This document shows positions 45,809 to 54,164 of a stretch of DNA of 64,000 nt, piece after piece (within the stretch, counting starts at the first letter, position 1; each line of letters begins with the position of its first letter). Origin of the DNA: Mariniflexile sp. AS56. Its GTDB lineage: Bacteria; Bacteroidota; Bacteroidia; Flavobacteriales; Flavobacteriaceae. Below the pieces are notes generated by a model, which saw only the letters and a program-made list of their open reading frames with translations, was not told the DNA's origin and made no database searches. The stretch is taken from contig NZ_JAUPED010000006.1 of assembly GCF_030552475.1 (NCBI RefSeq), forward strand, positions 1 to 64,000. The letters are read 5' to 3'. The position numbers and the translations under genes were made by a program.

Positions 45809-45983
45809 TTTAATCATGTGTTAACTAATTGATTTTTAAACGTGTGTTATAGGTGCGCTATACAGGTATTGTATACATGTGGTGGGAACCATAAGATGAC
45901 AGATTTAGTACCAATAATGACCTAGATAAATTATAAGGAAACAGACATATAAGAAAGGCTATTAATTAATTTAATAGTAAAAG

Positions 45984-46040
45984 CTGCCTATAGATTAAAT
46001 TGAGTTCCCTCAACTTCGTTAATACTGATAGGCAGTATTT
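45984..46040 (+). ncRNA. Candidate structured RNA 3' end / terminator
   Basis: The outer stem CTGCCTAT / ATAGGCAG (45984-45991 with 46028-46035) encloses ATTAA / TTAAT and an inner hairpin TTGAG-TTCC-CTCAA, then TATTTTTT. No coding gene precedes it on this strand for 320 bases, so it could end an untranslated small RNA. On the other strand it would lie just past the 46118 gene stop and could act as that gene's terminator. Confidence 0.4.
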
Positions 46041-46117
46041 TTTAGTTTTAAAGTTAGTAAAATAATATTATAACAATTTCTAGAAATTTATATTTTAGAC
46101 CTGATTCTAGTAGATAT

Positions 46118-46654
46118 TTATTCAACATCTTCGTTCTCATCCACATCAGCTAAAGGGTGGTCTTGCATGCCTAAACCCACAATTTTTATAATATTAACAA
46201 TGGTACTGTATAGCATTAATACCACTACAATAAGACCTGCAGTAAGAATACTTGAAATAGCTAAAGAGATGTAATAAATATAATTAAACCAATTATTAGG
46301 TACGGTTTCCGATTCTGTAATTGGAAGATTTAGTAATATAAATGATATGACAGATGCTATAAAAACAACCGTATCTAATTTAGCTATTTGTAACACCTGC
46401 ATATAATGGCCTTTTTTAAGTTTAGATTTCGCATTGGAGCTGATACTTAAAACGGTTAATAACAAGGCTAAAATAGTTGCTGAAGCTAAGGCAATGGTAT
46501 TGCATAACGTGTTTATACCAGAAAGCGATTTCTTAATAAGTACTTTGGCTTCATAACCACTCAATTCACCTAAAAGGAGCGTTCCTAAAAGAATTATTAA
46601 TAAAGAGATTATCCCACCTGTAATGGCTCTTTTAGTATATCTAGTAATTTTCAT
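46118..46654 (-). CDS. Four-helix membrane protein of unknown function
   Basis: A 178-residue protein with four hydrophobic segments (about 12-34, 50-70, 95-112, 125-155), a short basic N terminus (MKITRYTKR) and an acidic C-terminal tail (ADVDENEDVE). I do not recognise a family; the layout has no pore or enzyme signature. It lies 100 bases downstream of the AsmA-like gene on the same strand and may be co-transcribed. An envelope or stress role is inferred from location only. Confidence 0.75.
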   Translation of the reverse strand: MKITRYTKRAITGGIISLLIILLGTLLLGELSGYEAKVLIKKSLSGINTLCNTIALASATILALLLTVLSISSNAKSKLKKGHYMQVLQIAKLDTVVFIASVISFILLNLPITESETVPNNWFNYIYYISLAISSILTAGLIVVVLMLYSTIVNIIKIVGLGMQDHPLADVDENEDVE

Positions 46655-46754
46655 GTTTATATGTATTATGGATTCTTATTTATTAGTATTTCTGAATGAA
46701 GAAAAAAATGCACATTTAACATTATTACTAAATAATTTTAGTTAATACCAATTT

Positions 46755-48311
46755 CTATTTTTCTCCATTTCCAGTTAACGTACTAACTAAACCACTTTTC
46801 ACATTAATCCATAAGTAATTAAAAAATGATTTGTTTACGTTTCGTTTTGTTTCTATCTGTCCAAAGCGGTATCCTTCAGCATTGGTTTTAGATCCATCGT
46901 TCATGAATAAAGTACCTACGGCCGTTAAAAACTTATTTAATTGAGAATTGTTTTTACGTAAAATTTTAAATTTAAAATCTTCATATTTCATTTTCATTTC
47001 TCCTTGAGACTCGATGTTATTGCCATAAAATGTAAAATACATTTCTTCAAGAGTGCCTTCAGCCATGGCATTTAAATTTGGTCTGAAAAAGGGGTTTAGT
47101 ATTTGGGCTGGAAGATTTTTTATGGACCCTAAAACTTCGAAGGTATCCGATGCGTTGTTAACATCGAAATTCCAATTCAATATTAATGGGGCTTCACCCA
47201 TAAGCTCTGATTGTATTTTTATCGTTGTTTTTTTTTCATCCTTTAGGTTGGAAAGATCTTTTATAGTAGCATCTACTTTGTTGAAAAATAACTCGCCTGC
47301 TTTTTTGTAAGGGTCAACCAACTCTGCATATGAAATGAAACCGTTCTTTATTTCTATTTCATTTATTTCAAAATTGAAATTTAGGTTTCTTAAAGTTGCG
47401 CTGTATAGTTGTTTAAAACTTAAATCGTCCGGTAATAATTTGTCTCTATAAACTTCTAAACGAGGCGCCGTTATTTCTGCCGATTTTACGGCTATCTCTA
47501 AACGGTTTTCTTTAAAGATAAAATCGGGAAATTTTAAATTTATACTCGGAATGGTCAAATTAATATAATCACGCTCTTTGCTAATTTGTGAGGAAAGTTC
47601 TTTTTTATCATATTTTGGAATAATTTGTAAACGCTCTATTTTCCATGTTTTTTTACTAGCATTTATATGGTCGATATTGAAGGTTTCATAATCGTTACTG
47701 TCTAATATTAAGTTTTTTAACTCAAGGTTGTAGCTATTGTATGTTAGAGGTGTTTGTTCACCGTGCTGTAAATTTATTTTACTTCCTAAAACTGTTAGTT
47801 CAAAATTAGAAATAGAGAGTTTTGTGCTATCACTGTTTTGTTTTTTAACAAGAATACTACCATTAGTAATATGTAATTTGTCAAATTTTATAGTTTTAAT
47901 TCCTTTTTCTCCGGTTTGGGTTTTTGTTTTTTTTTGATGAGCCTGTTTGTATGGATAATATTGAAGCTTAGGTTTTTTTAATGAAACGGTTTTAATATAG
48001 AGTGTTTCATTAAATAGTAAATCCCAATAAACAATGTTATTTAAATGAAATGTTTCTAATTTATAATAGGCAAGGGGTTTAAGAGAGTCCTTGTTTTTAA
48101 TTTTAAAAGACGGGTTGTGTAAAACAATAGAACTACTCAGTAAGTTGATATCTAAATCAGAATAAATCAGTTCAAAATGAGGAGGTAGTTTCTCCGTTAA
48201 AAAGGTGTCTACATAATTTTTAACCCACCAATGTGCTAATAGAAAACCAAGCGTAAAGAAAAACACTAAAAATAGTAAAATCTTAATCTTTTTATTCTTC
48301 GTATTAACCAT
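46755..48311 (-). CDS. AsmA-like (DUF748-type) envelope protein
   Basis: A 518-residue protein with one N-terminal membrane anchor (about 8-28), then repeated beta-strand segments (for example FELIYSDLDINLLSSSIVLHNPSFKI; LHITNGSILVKK; IEIKNGFISYAEL), the pattern of AsmA/DUF748 proteins that bridge inner and outer membranes and may move lipids. The C terminus has MKMKYEDFKFKILRK and FLTAVGTLFMNDG, seen in DUF748 proteins. It starts 10 bases after the ArsC-like gene, so the two are in one transcript. It is much shorter than the TamB in this window. Confidence 0.8.
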   Translation of the reverse strand: MVNTKNKKIKILLFLVFFFTLGFLLAHWWVKNYVDTFLTEKLPPHFELIYSDLDINLLSSSIVLHNPSFKIKNKDSLKPLAYYKLETFHLNNIVYWDLLFNETLYIKTVSLKKPKLQYYPYKQAHQKKTKTQTGEKGIKTIKFDKLHITNGSILVKKQNSDSTKLSISNFELTVLGSKINLQHGEQTPLTYNSYNLELKNLILDSNDYETFNIDHINASKKTWKIERLQIIPKYDKKELSSQISKERDYINLTIPSINLKFPDFIFKENRLEIAVKSAEITAPRLEVYRDKLLPDDLSFKQLYSATLRNLNFNFEINEIEIKNGFISYAELVDPYKKAGELFFNKVDATIKDLSNLKDEKKTTIKIQSELMGEAPLILNWNFDVNNASDTFEVLGSIKNLPAQILNPFFRPNLNAMAEGTLEEMYFTFYGNNIESQGEMKMKYEDFKFKILRKNNSQLNKFLTAVGTLFMNDGSKTNAEGYRFGQIETKRNVNKSFFNYLWINVKSGLVSTLTGNGEK

Positions 48312-48321
48312 ACATGTAGTA

Positions 48322-48729
48322 TTAATCGGGGTTTTCTTGGTTTGTGCTATCCGGGTCCATGTACTTTACAAAATCAGAAGGGGAATGGATTGGAATAATT
48401 CGGTGGCCCATTATAACTACTGGAAAAGCTAATGTTTCTGGGTGTTTTTCTAATATAAGTAACCAGTCATTTTGCTCTAAATCAATTTTTTTGTCACCGT
48501 ACTCTTTTATGAAATCAGGGTGATTTCTATTAATTAATTTTTGAATTTCGATACCTAAAGCATCTGCAATATCTACCCAATGACTGCCTGGTACCTTTGT
48601 TTTAGAGATGTCAATCCCAAGCACCTTCTTTTCAGATGATACAACGAAGGCATAAGTCTGTTTTCCAATAGAAGTTTCGGAACTGTAATAAAGTTTAATT
48701 TGGTTCTCATCAGTAGATATCATGCCCAT
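48322..48729 (-). CDS. ArsC/Spx-fold protein lacking the catalytic cysteine
   Basis: A 135-residue soluble protein. IKLYYSSETSIGKQTYAFVV stands where ArsC-family proteins have the active-site N-P-x-C-x-K-S; the C-terminal half (DWLLILEKHPETLAFPVVIMGHRIIPIHSPSDFVKYM) matches the ArsC pattern of a P-V/I turn followed by G-x-x-x-x-I-x-x-P. There is no cysteine in the whole protein, so it cannot reduce arsenate by the usual mechanism. A regulatory or binding role is more likely. It is followed 10 bases later by the AsmA-like gene. Confidence 0.72.
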   Translation of the reverse strand: MGMISTDENQIKLYYSSETSIGKQTYAFVVSSEKKVLGIDISKTKVPGSHWVDIADALGIEIQKLINRNHPDFIKEYGDKKIDLEQNDWLLILEKHPETLAFPVVIMGHRIIPIHSPSDFVKYMDPDSTNQENPD

Positions 48730-49023
48730 TGGTTTATACTCTTTAAAGGTGTTTTACAAAGAAATTATATTAAGAATTAATATCTTAACCCAATCACAAA
48801 TCATACTAACTCAAAAAAAGTGTTTTTTCATCTTTATTCAAGTAATTCAAAAAAGAATGAATTGAGTTAAATTTTAATTGGTTTAAGTTTAAACTATAGC
48901 GATTTTAGTATTTAATTTGATCATCAACTAAGCGATTATCACTACATTCTATTTCAATGTATTATTAGTAGATAAATTCACTTTTTAATTTTCCGGTTAT
49001 TATTGATATAGCACCGAATCCAT

Positions 49024-50445
49024 ATGAATCAATTGTTACTTATTTTATATTTTTCAATAAACTTATGGGCTATCTATAGCGTAATAATGTACGGCTCTCG
49101 AGCGACTAAATCTTTAAGTTGGGTATTTACTATCATGGTTTTTCCGTTTGCAGGTGCTTTATTATATTATTTGTTTGGTGTTAATAGACGGAAATTTAAA
49201 TTTTTTAGATTGAAACGGTCTCAGAAAGAAAATCTTTATCAATTAGAAAATGGGAACGATGCACACACCGAATTTGGAAACAATTTTACATCGAAAAAGG
49301 CAAAGAAACTATCTGAACTTTTTTTAAACACCACTTATTTAAATGCTTTTAAAGGAAATAGAGTTGAGATTCTTAATACAGGAAAAGAAACTTTTGATGC
49401 CATTTTTAAGGCTATTGGAAAAGCTGAAAAATTTATACATATTCAATATTATATTTTCGAAAAGGGTAAGTTACAAGATCGGTTTTATGACTTATTGAAG
49501 TCTAAAGTAGAGGCAGGAGTTGAAGTAAGAATGATTTATGATTCCTTTGGAACGTTCTCTTTTAGTGGGAAATTAAAAAAACGTTTCCGAAGTATTGGGG
49601 TTAAAGTCTATCCAGTAATGCCTTTGCGATTTGGAAACTTTCTTTTTACATTGAATTATCGAAACCACCGAAAAATAATTGTTGTTGATGGTATAATTGG
49701 ATTTACAGGAGGCATCAACGTGTCTGATAAATATATTAAACCAGTCTCTGATTTGGGTATATGGAAAGATTTACATGTAAGCTTAGAAGGGCCTGTGGTG
49801 AACAGTCTCCACCGTGTTTTTATTAAAGATTATCATTTTGCTAGTAAAAAGAAATTGCTCTTAGATTCGAAATATTTGCCAACACCCAAGATAATGGGGA
49901 ACTCGGCTGTTCAAATTGTTACCGGAGGGCCAGATTCTAATCAACCTGCTATAATGCAACAATATATAGCTATGATAAGTTTGGCTGAAAAAAATATTTT
50001 TATTGCTAATCCTTATTTTATTCCAGGGAGTGCTGTTTTACAAGCACTAATAATAGCATCATTAAGTGGAGTGGAAGTTAATTTGTTAGTACCAAGAAAA
50101 GGAGACTCTATATTGGCTACTTATTCCATGTTTTCTAATTTTGAAGAATTCTTATCTGTTGGAATCAATATATATGTACGCGAAGGCTTTGCACACAGTA
50201 AGGTTATAATAATTGATGATGAAATAGCTTCTGTTGGTTCAGGAAATTTCGATCATAGAAGTTTTGAACATAATTTTGAAACTAATGCCGTTATTTATGA
50301 TAATGCTGTTACAAATAAGATTTTAAATGAGTTTAATCTAGAATGTTCAAAAGCCGAAAAACTATCCTATGAAGTTTTTAAAAACAGAACTAAAACTCAA
50401 AAATTTATTGAAGGTCTAGCCAAGTTTTTTAGTCCCTTATTGTAA
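49024..50445 (+). CDS. cls: Cardiolipin synthase, phospholipase D family
   Basis: A 473-residue protein with two N-terminal membrane segments (about 3-22 and 30-52) and two HKD motifs: NHRKIIVVDGIIGFTGGIN (His215, Lys217, Asp222) and HSKVIIIDDEIASVGSGNFD (His391, Lys393, Asp398). The layout is that of ClsA-type enzymes (about 480 residues) joining two phosphatidylglycerols to cardiolipin plus glycerol. Cardiolipin rises under osmotic stress, which suits the neighbouring genes. The next gene begins 6 bases later. Confidence 0.94.
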   Translation: MNQLLLILYFSINLWAIYSVIMYGSRATKSLSWVFTIMVFPFAGALLYYLFGVNRRKFKFFRLKRSQKENLYQLENGNDAHTEFGNNFTSKKAKKLSELFLNTTYLNAFKGNRVEILNTGKETFDAIFKAIGKAEKFIHIQYYIFEKGKLQDRFYDLLKSKVEAGVEVRMIYDSFGTFSFSGKLKKRFRSIGVKVYPVMPLRFGNFLFTLNYRNHRKIIVVDGIIGFTGGINVSDKYIKPVSDLGIWKDLHVSLEGPVVNSLHRVFIKDYHFASKKKLLLDSKYLPTPKIMGNSAVQIVTGGPDSNQPAIMQQYIAMISLAEKNIFIANPYFIPGSAVLQALIIASLSGVEVNLLVPRKGDSILATYSMFSNFEEFLSVGINIYVREGFAHSKVIIIDDEIASVGSGNFDHRSFEHNFETNAVIYDNAVTNKILNEFNLECSKAEKLSYEVFKNRTKTQKFIEGLAKFFSPLL

Positions 50446-50451
50446 AATACA

Positions 50452-51075
50452 ATGAAAAATCACTTTTTAATATTATTAATTTATATAAATTTCTATTCTT
50501 TGAATGCTCAACATACTTATCCGGAATCTATTGCTAATGAAGTTGAAACAGCTTTATCACATTACCCAGAATTGGCAAATGTGGTTATAGATTTTAAATT
50601 TAAAAATAAAATAAAAAAATCGACCATGCAGGCACAACCTAATTTCAGTAGTGTTCTCTGTGCTAAATCGAAACGTACATATAGAATTTTAATAAGTAAA
50701 AGTTTTAGAATTGGAGAAATGGTGTATGACACTAAAAACATCCCGTCTACAGTACTTATAGGGTGGTTAGGGCATGAATTGGGGCATATTATGGATTACC
50801 AACATAGAAGTGGTTTGAACCTTATTGGTTTTGGGTTAGGCTATTTGTTTTCAGAGAAATCGATGAAAAAAGCGGAACGTAGTGCAGACACTTTTGCCGT
50901 TATTCATGGTATGGAAAAGTACATTCTAGCTACTAAAAATTTTATTTTACATGAAGCGGGCTTTTCCGATATATATATAAACAGGATAAAACGCTTTTAC
51001 CTTTCTCCAGAGGAGATTATGATTTTGGTTAAAGAGCGCGAAGAAAAAGCAAAACTTTCTAGTGAAAACAATTAA
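50452..51075 (+). CDS. Secreted HELGH metalloprotease-like protein
   Basis: A 207-residue protein with a signal peptide (1-20, ending SLNAQ) and the zinc motif GHELGH (His108, Glu109, His112). The third ligand is probably the glutamate of KAERSADTFAV, the gluzincin pattern of M48-like proteases, although the chain is short and lacks membrane segments. It may be a periplasmic or secreted peptidase. It directly follows the cardiolipin synthase and converges with the GH3-type gene, with a four-base overlap of stop codons. Confidence 0.8.
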   Translation: MKNHFLILLIYINFYSLNAQHTYPESIANEVETALSHYPELANVVIDFKFKNKIKKSTMQAQPNFSSVLCAKSKRTYRILISKSFRIGEMVYDTKNIPSTVLIGWLGHELGHIMDYQHRSGLNLIGFGLGYLFSEKSMKKAERSADTFAVIHGMEKYILATKNFILHEAGFSDIYINRIKRFYLSPEEIMILVKEREEKAKLSSENN

Positions 51076-52592
51076 TGTTCGTTTACAAAGTTCTCCCATT
51101 CAGAAAATTTATCTTCATTCATAACTCGTTCCATTTTTACCTGGCCGCCTTTCTTTTTATTATGCGCATTCCAATCATAAAAACAGTTAGGAGAAACCGT
51201 AGCAACTTTAACTCCTTTTAGGGCTTTAGTGCGAGCTACGCGATAATTTTTATTAGATTTCTTTAAAAAAGCATCTAAGGCTTTTATGAGTTCTTCGTTT
51301 TCAATATTAGTATCCGTTCCAAGATACCAGCTATGGTAAAATTCACCTTCGTAACGTTTTGCACAAATAGTATATTCCTTTATTTCAATATTAAAATGTG
51401 TTTCTAAATGCTTTATAGCATCATCTAGTTTGTTAACCGACAGTTGAGATCCAACGGTGTTTAAAAAGAATTTGGTACGCCCCGTTATTTTAATTTCGGC
51501 ACGTTCAATATTAGTAAATTCAATAGTATCTCCAATAAGATAGCGCCAAGCTCCAGATACGGTACTTATGATAAGAATATAGTCTTTATTGAGTTCTACC
51601 TCGTCGAGCGTTAACGATGGTGCATGTTCTACGATAGAACCATCTTCGTTAATATAGTCAGGTTTAAAAGGGACAAACTCAAAATAAATACCTCCATTTG
51701 TAACCAGTTGCATGGCATCTGTTTCTGGTCTAGCCTGAAAAGCAATAAAACCTTCAGAAGCCAAATAGGTATCTATAACAGTTACGGGTTTACCTAATAG
51801 GGCATTAAAACTTTTTTCATAAGGACCAAATGCTACACCTCCCGAAGTGTATACTTCCAAATTAGGCCATATCTCGTGAATGTTTTTCACTTTATTATAG
51901 GCGATAACTTCATTAAGCATGAGTTCTATCCACGATGGAATTCCGCTTATGGCGCCTATATCCCATTCTTTTGCTTTTTCAGCAATTTTTTTAACACGTT
52001 CATCCCAGTCATCAATTCTAGCAATATCTTCTCCTGGTTTATAGTATCCACTAAACCACGATGGAATGTTGTGCGCACTAATACCACTTATTTCTCCTTC
52101 AAGATGGTCGTTTTTTTCTGTTAGTTCTGTTGAGCTACCTAGCATTAAAATACCTTTATCAAAAAAAGAAGCAGGTAAATTGAAATGACTCAATGCTATA
52201 ATTTGCGATATACCTGCAGATTTTATACTATCTATCATATCTTGGGTAACAGGTATGCGCTTACTGGTTTTTCCAGTAGTTCCAGAACTTAATGCATAAT
52301 AATTAGGATTTTCTGGCCATGTGACATTAGTTTGGCCTTCATGAATCTTGTGCCACCAATTTTCGTTAATTTTATTGTAATCAAAGTAAGGTGTTTTTTC
52401 TGAAAAACTTTTTTGTATGTTATCCGATTCTAAAATTTCGTCGAAATTATAAAATTGTCCAAATGCTGTACCTCGAGCTTTAAGTAATAAATTTTTTAAA
52501 ACTTCTTTCTGGTTTTCTGAAGGACTAGATTCAGGTGTTAGTTTTTCTGTAATGTCTATGACACCTTTGATAATGTTTCCTATTATATTCAT
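51072..52592 (-). CDS. GH3 auxin-responsive promoter family protein (acyl-adenylating)
   Basis: A 506-residue protein from the ATG at 52592 (MNIIGNIIKGVIDI), preferred over a GTG at 52613. It has the adenylate-forming motif YALSSGTTGKTSKRIPVT, the family phrases EVYTSGGVAFGPYEKSF and TYLASEGFIAFQ, then YLIGDTIEFTN and ITGRTKFFLNTVGSQLS. GH3 relatives join carboxylic acids to amino acids through acyl-AMP; the bacterial substrates are unknown. Length fits the bacterial branch. Convergent with the metalloprotease gene; the two stops overlap by four bases and no terminator is seen between them. Confidence 0.9.
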   Translation of the reverse strand: MNIIGNIIKGVIDITEKLTPESSPSENQKEVLKNLLLKARGTAFGQFYNFDEILESDNIQKSFSEKTPYFDYNKINENWWHKIHEGQTNVTWPENPNYYALSSGTTGKTSKRIPVTQDMIDSIKSAGISQIIALSHFNLPASFFDKGILMLGSSTELTEKNDHLEGEISGISAHNIPSWFSGYYKPGEDIARIDDWDERVKKIAEKAKEWDIGAISGIPSWIELMLNEVIAYNKVKNIHEIWPNLEVYTSGGVAFGPYEKSFNALLGKPVTVIDTYLASEGFIAFQARPETDAMQLVTNGGIYFEFVPFKPDYINEDGSIVEHAPSLTLDEVELNKDYILIISTVSGAWRYLIGDTIEFTNIERAEIKITGRTKFFLNTVGSQLSVNKLDDAIKHLETHFNIEIKEYTICAKRYEGEFYHSWYLGTDTNIENEELIKALDAFLKKSNKNYRVARTKALKGVKVATVSPNCFYDWNAHNKKKGGQVKMERVMNEDKFSEWENFVNEH

Positions 52593-53168
52593 AATTTCTA
52601 AAAACTTAAACACCCTAAGTGAAACTTTCTTTCATTTCGCTTATGGTATTATTTATAATAATTTGATTAGACTTTAGGTATTAATCACCTACTTCTTATA
52701 TTTTTCTAATAGTTTGTTTTAGTGCTTCATAAGGTTCTAATAATTCTTGTTTTTCAAATCTATTTGTTACCAAAAGGTCTATTTATTTATCAACTTCATT
52801 TTCTGAATAAATATTTAATACGTATTCGGTCTTAAATTTTAAGACCGTATAAAGATATAAATGGGGAAATAAAAATAGGTGCTCTATTGCACATAGGATT
52901 AATCTTAACAATAAGAAAAATATAGTATAAAGTTTATTGAGATTCATATTTATATTAAATATGAGTTTTAAAGATAAATTATCTTTAAAATGGGAATTTT
53001 GTAAAATTTTCAAAATATTTTATAATAAATTTATTACAAGTGTGTCCCATCTTTGTAATATAAAATAACTGAAAAGTTACTTTAAGAACTGTTTTAGTTT
53101 TAAAGGTTTTACGCTTTTTGCTAGAATTATATTTAATAAGTGAAAAATTAATTTAAAAAAAAGAGAAA
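52593..53168. other. 576-base intergenic region with a perfect palindrome
   Basis: Very AT-rich, between divergent genes. It contains a perfect inverted repeat at 52827-52847. A 76-codon minus-strand frame (52783-53013) crosses it but has no family features and looks like chance. No other structure stands out. Confidence 0.45.
52827..52847. repeat. Perfect 10-bp inverted repeat, possible operator
   Basis: CGGTCTTAAA-T-TTTAAGACCG: ten paired bases around a single central base. The short centre and absence of a T-run argue against a terminator and for a DNA site for a dimeric regulator. It is about 320 bases upstream of the YtxH operon and 235 upstream of the GH3-type gene. Confidence 0.5.
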
Positions 53169-53438
53169 ATGAAAACAAGTAAATCAATTATCGGTGTAAT
53201 AGGAGGCGTAGCTGTAGGTGCTGCCTTAGGAGTTTTATTTGCCCCAGACAAAGGGACAGAAACCAGAAAAAAAATAGCTAAAAAAACTAGTGATGTGAAA
53301 AATAAGGCTAAGAATGGTTTAAACGACGTTTTAGATACTGTTTCAGAAAAGTACAATTCTGTAGTAACTAAAGGAGAAGATTTAGCAGAACAAGGTAAAG
53401 AAGAAATAAAGACTGTAAGAGAACAAATGAATAAATAA
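53169..53438 (+). CDS. YtxH domain protein
   Basis: An 89-residue protein: the N-terminal Gly/Ala-rich hydrophobic segment SIIGVIGGVAVGAALGVLF is followed by APDKGTETRKKI, the YtxH signature, and a charged amphipathic helix to the end. It is probably membrane-associated and is commonly induced by general stress. First gene of a four-gene operon with 53449, 53819 and 54165. Confidence 0.93.
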   Translation: MKTSKSIIGVIGGVAVGAALGVLFAPDKGTETRKKIAKKTSDVKNKAKNGLNDVLDTVSEKYNSVVTKGEDLAEQGKEEIKTVREQMNK

Positions 53439-53448
53439 AATTAAGAAA

Positions 53449-53832
53449 ATGGAAACAATTGCAACAAACATAGAATTGCTTTTCGACAAAGCTAAAAATT
53501 ATGTGGAAATTAATATTGAATTAGTTAAGCTCTATGCTATTGATAAAGCTGCAGATGTTATTTCATCACTAATGGCTAGATTGGTAATAATTATGGGTGT
53601 TGCAATGTTTATTTTGTTTGTAAACATTAGTTTAAGTCTTTATCTAGGAGAACTATTAGGAAAAGACTACTTCGGGTTTTTAGTTGTTTCTGGTTTATAT
53701 TTATTACTAACTATTTTTTTGAATTATAACAGAGATAAAATAATAAAAACACGTATTACAAACTTAGTTATAGCAAAATTATTGAAGTCAAAATCAAAGA
53801 AATCTAAACCTAATCCAGATGGCATCCTATAG
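53449..53832 (+). CDS. Phage-holin-family-like membrane protein (DUF1469 type)
   Basis: A 127-residue protein with an N-terminal amphipathic helix (LLFDKAKNYVEINIELVKLY), two membrane segments (about 40-65 and 73-92) and a basic tail (KLLKSKSKKSKPNP). The pattern matches the holin-superfamily proteins found with YtxH genes in Bacteroidota, not an active phage lysis gene; no other phage genes are near. Its end overlaps the next ATG by 14 bases. Confidence 0.8.
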   Translation: METIATNIELLFDKAKNYVEINIELVKLYAIDKAADVISSLMARLVIIMGVAMFILFVNISLSLYLGELLGKDYFGFLVVSGLYLLLTIFLNYNRDKIIKTRITNLVIAKLLKSKSKKSKPNPDGIL

Positions 53833-54157
53833 AAATCATAATGCAGAATTAGATAGAACGATAGCTCGTTTAGAACATGAAAGAAAGGTAAAGTTGGAAG
53901 CTTTAAAAGTCCAGTTCGAAATTACTTCTGAAAGTATTAAACCTGTAAATATATTAAAAGGAACATTTCAAGATTTCCAAGAATCACCAGGTTTAAAAAA
54001 GAATTTGTTAAAAACAGCAGCTAGTATAACTGGTGGTTATTTGTCTAAAAAAGTCTTGTTTGGAAAATCACAATCTATTTTCAAAAAACTAATAGGCTAT
54101 GTATTTCAGTATGGTGTAACACATTTTATTTCAAAAAAAGCAACCACTAATTTCTAA
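53819..54157 (+). CDS. Conserved hypothetical protein of the YtxH operon
   Basis: A 112-residue basic protein starting with a coiled coil (ELDRTIARLEHERKVKLEALKVQFE), followed by SIKPVNILKGTFQDFQESPGLKK and a moderately hydrophobic C-terminal half with SITGGYLSKKVLFG. No named family is known to me. It overlaps the holin-like gene by 14 bases, so translation is probably coupled. A membrane-peripheral role together with its neighbours is an inference. Confidence 0.8.
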   Translation: MASYRNHNAELDRTIARLEHERKVKLEALKVQFEITSESIKPVNILKGTFQDFQESPGLKKNLLKTAASITGGYLSKKVLFGKSQSIFKKLIGYVFQYGVTHFISKKATTNF

Positions 54158-54164
54158 ATTAATC

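Larger units (their letters stand above)
45660..46117. other. 458-base intergenic region with two RNA hairpins
   Basis: No protein gene is visible. It contains a long hairpin at 45768-45808 and a nested structure with a short U-rich 3' end at 45984-46040. The stretch 45840-46040 could encode a small RNA; a promoter was not recognised. Confidence 0.45.

Noticed and set aside
52783-53013. 76-codon ORF on the minus strand
   Set aside because: Low-complexity Leu/Phe/Asn composition, crosses the perfect palindrome at 52827, no recognisable domain.
53449-53832. Holin-like gene as sign of a prophage
   Set aside because: No capsid, terminase, lysin or integrase nearby; this family is regularly found with YtxH in non-phage operons.
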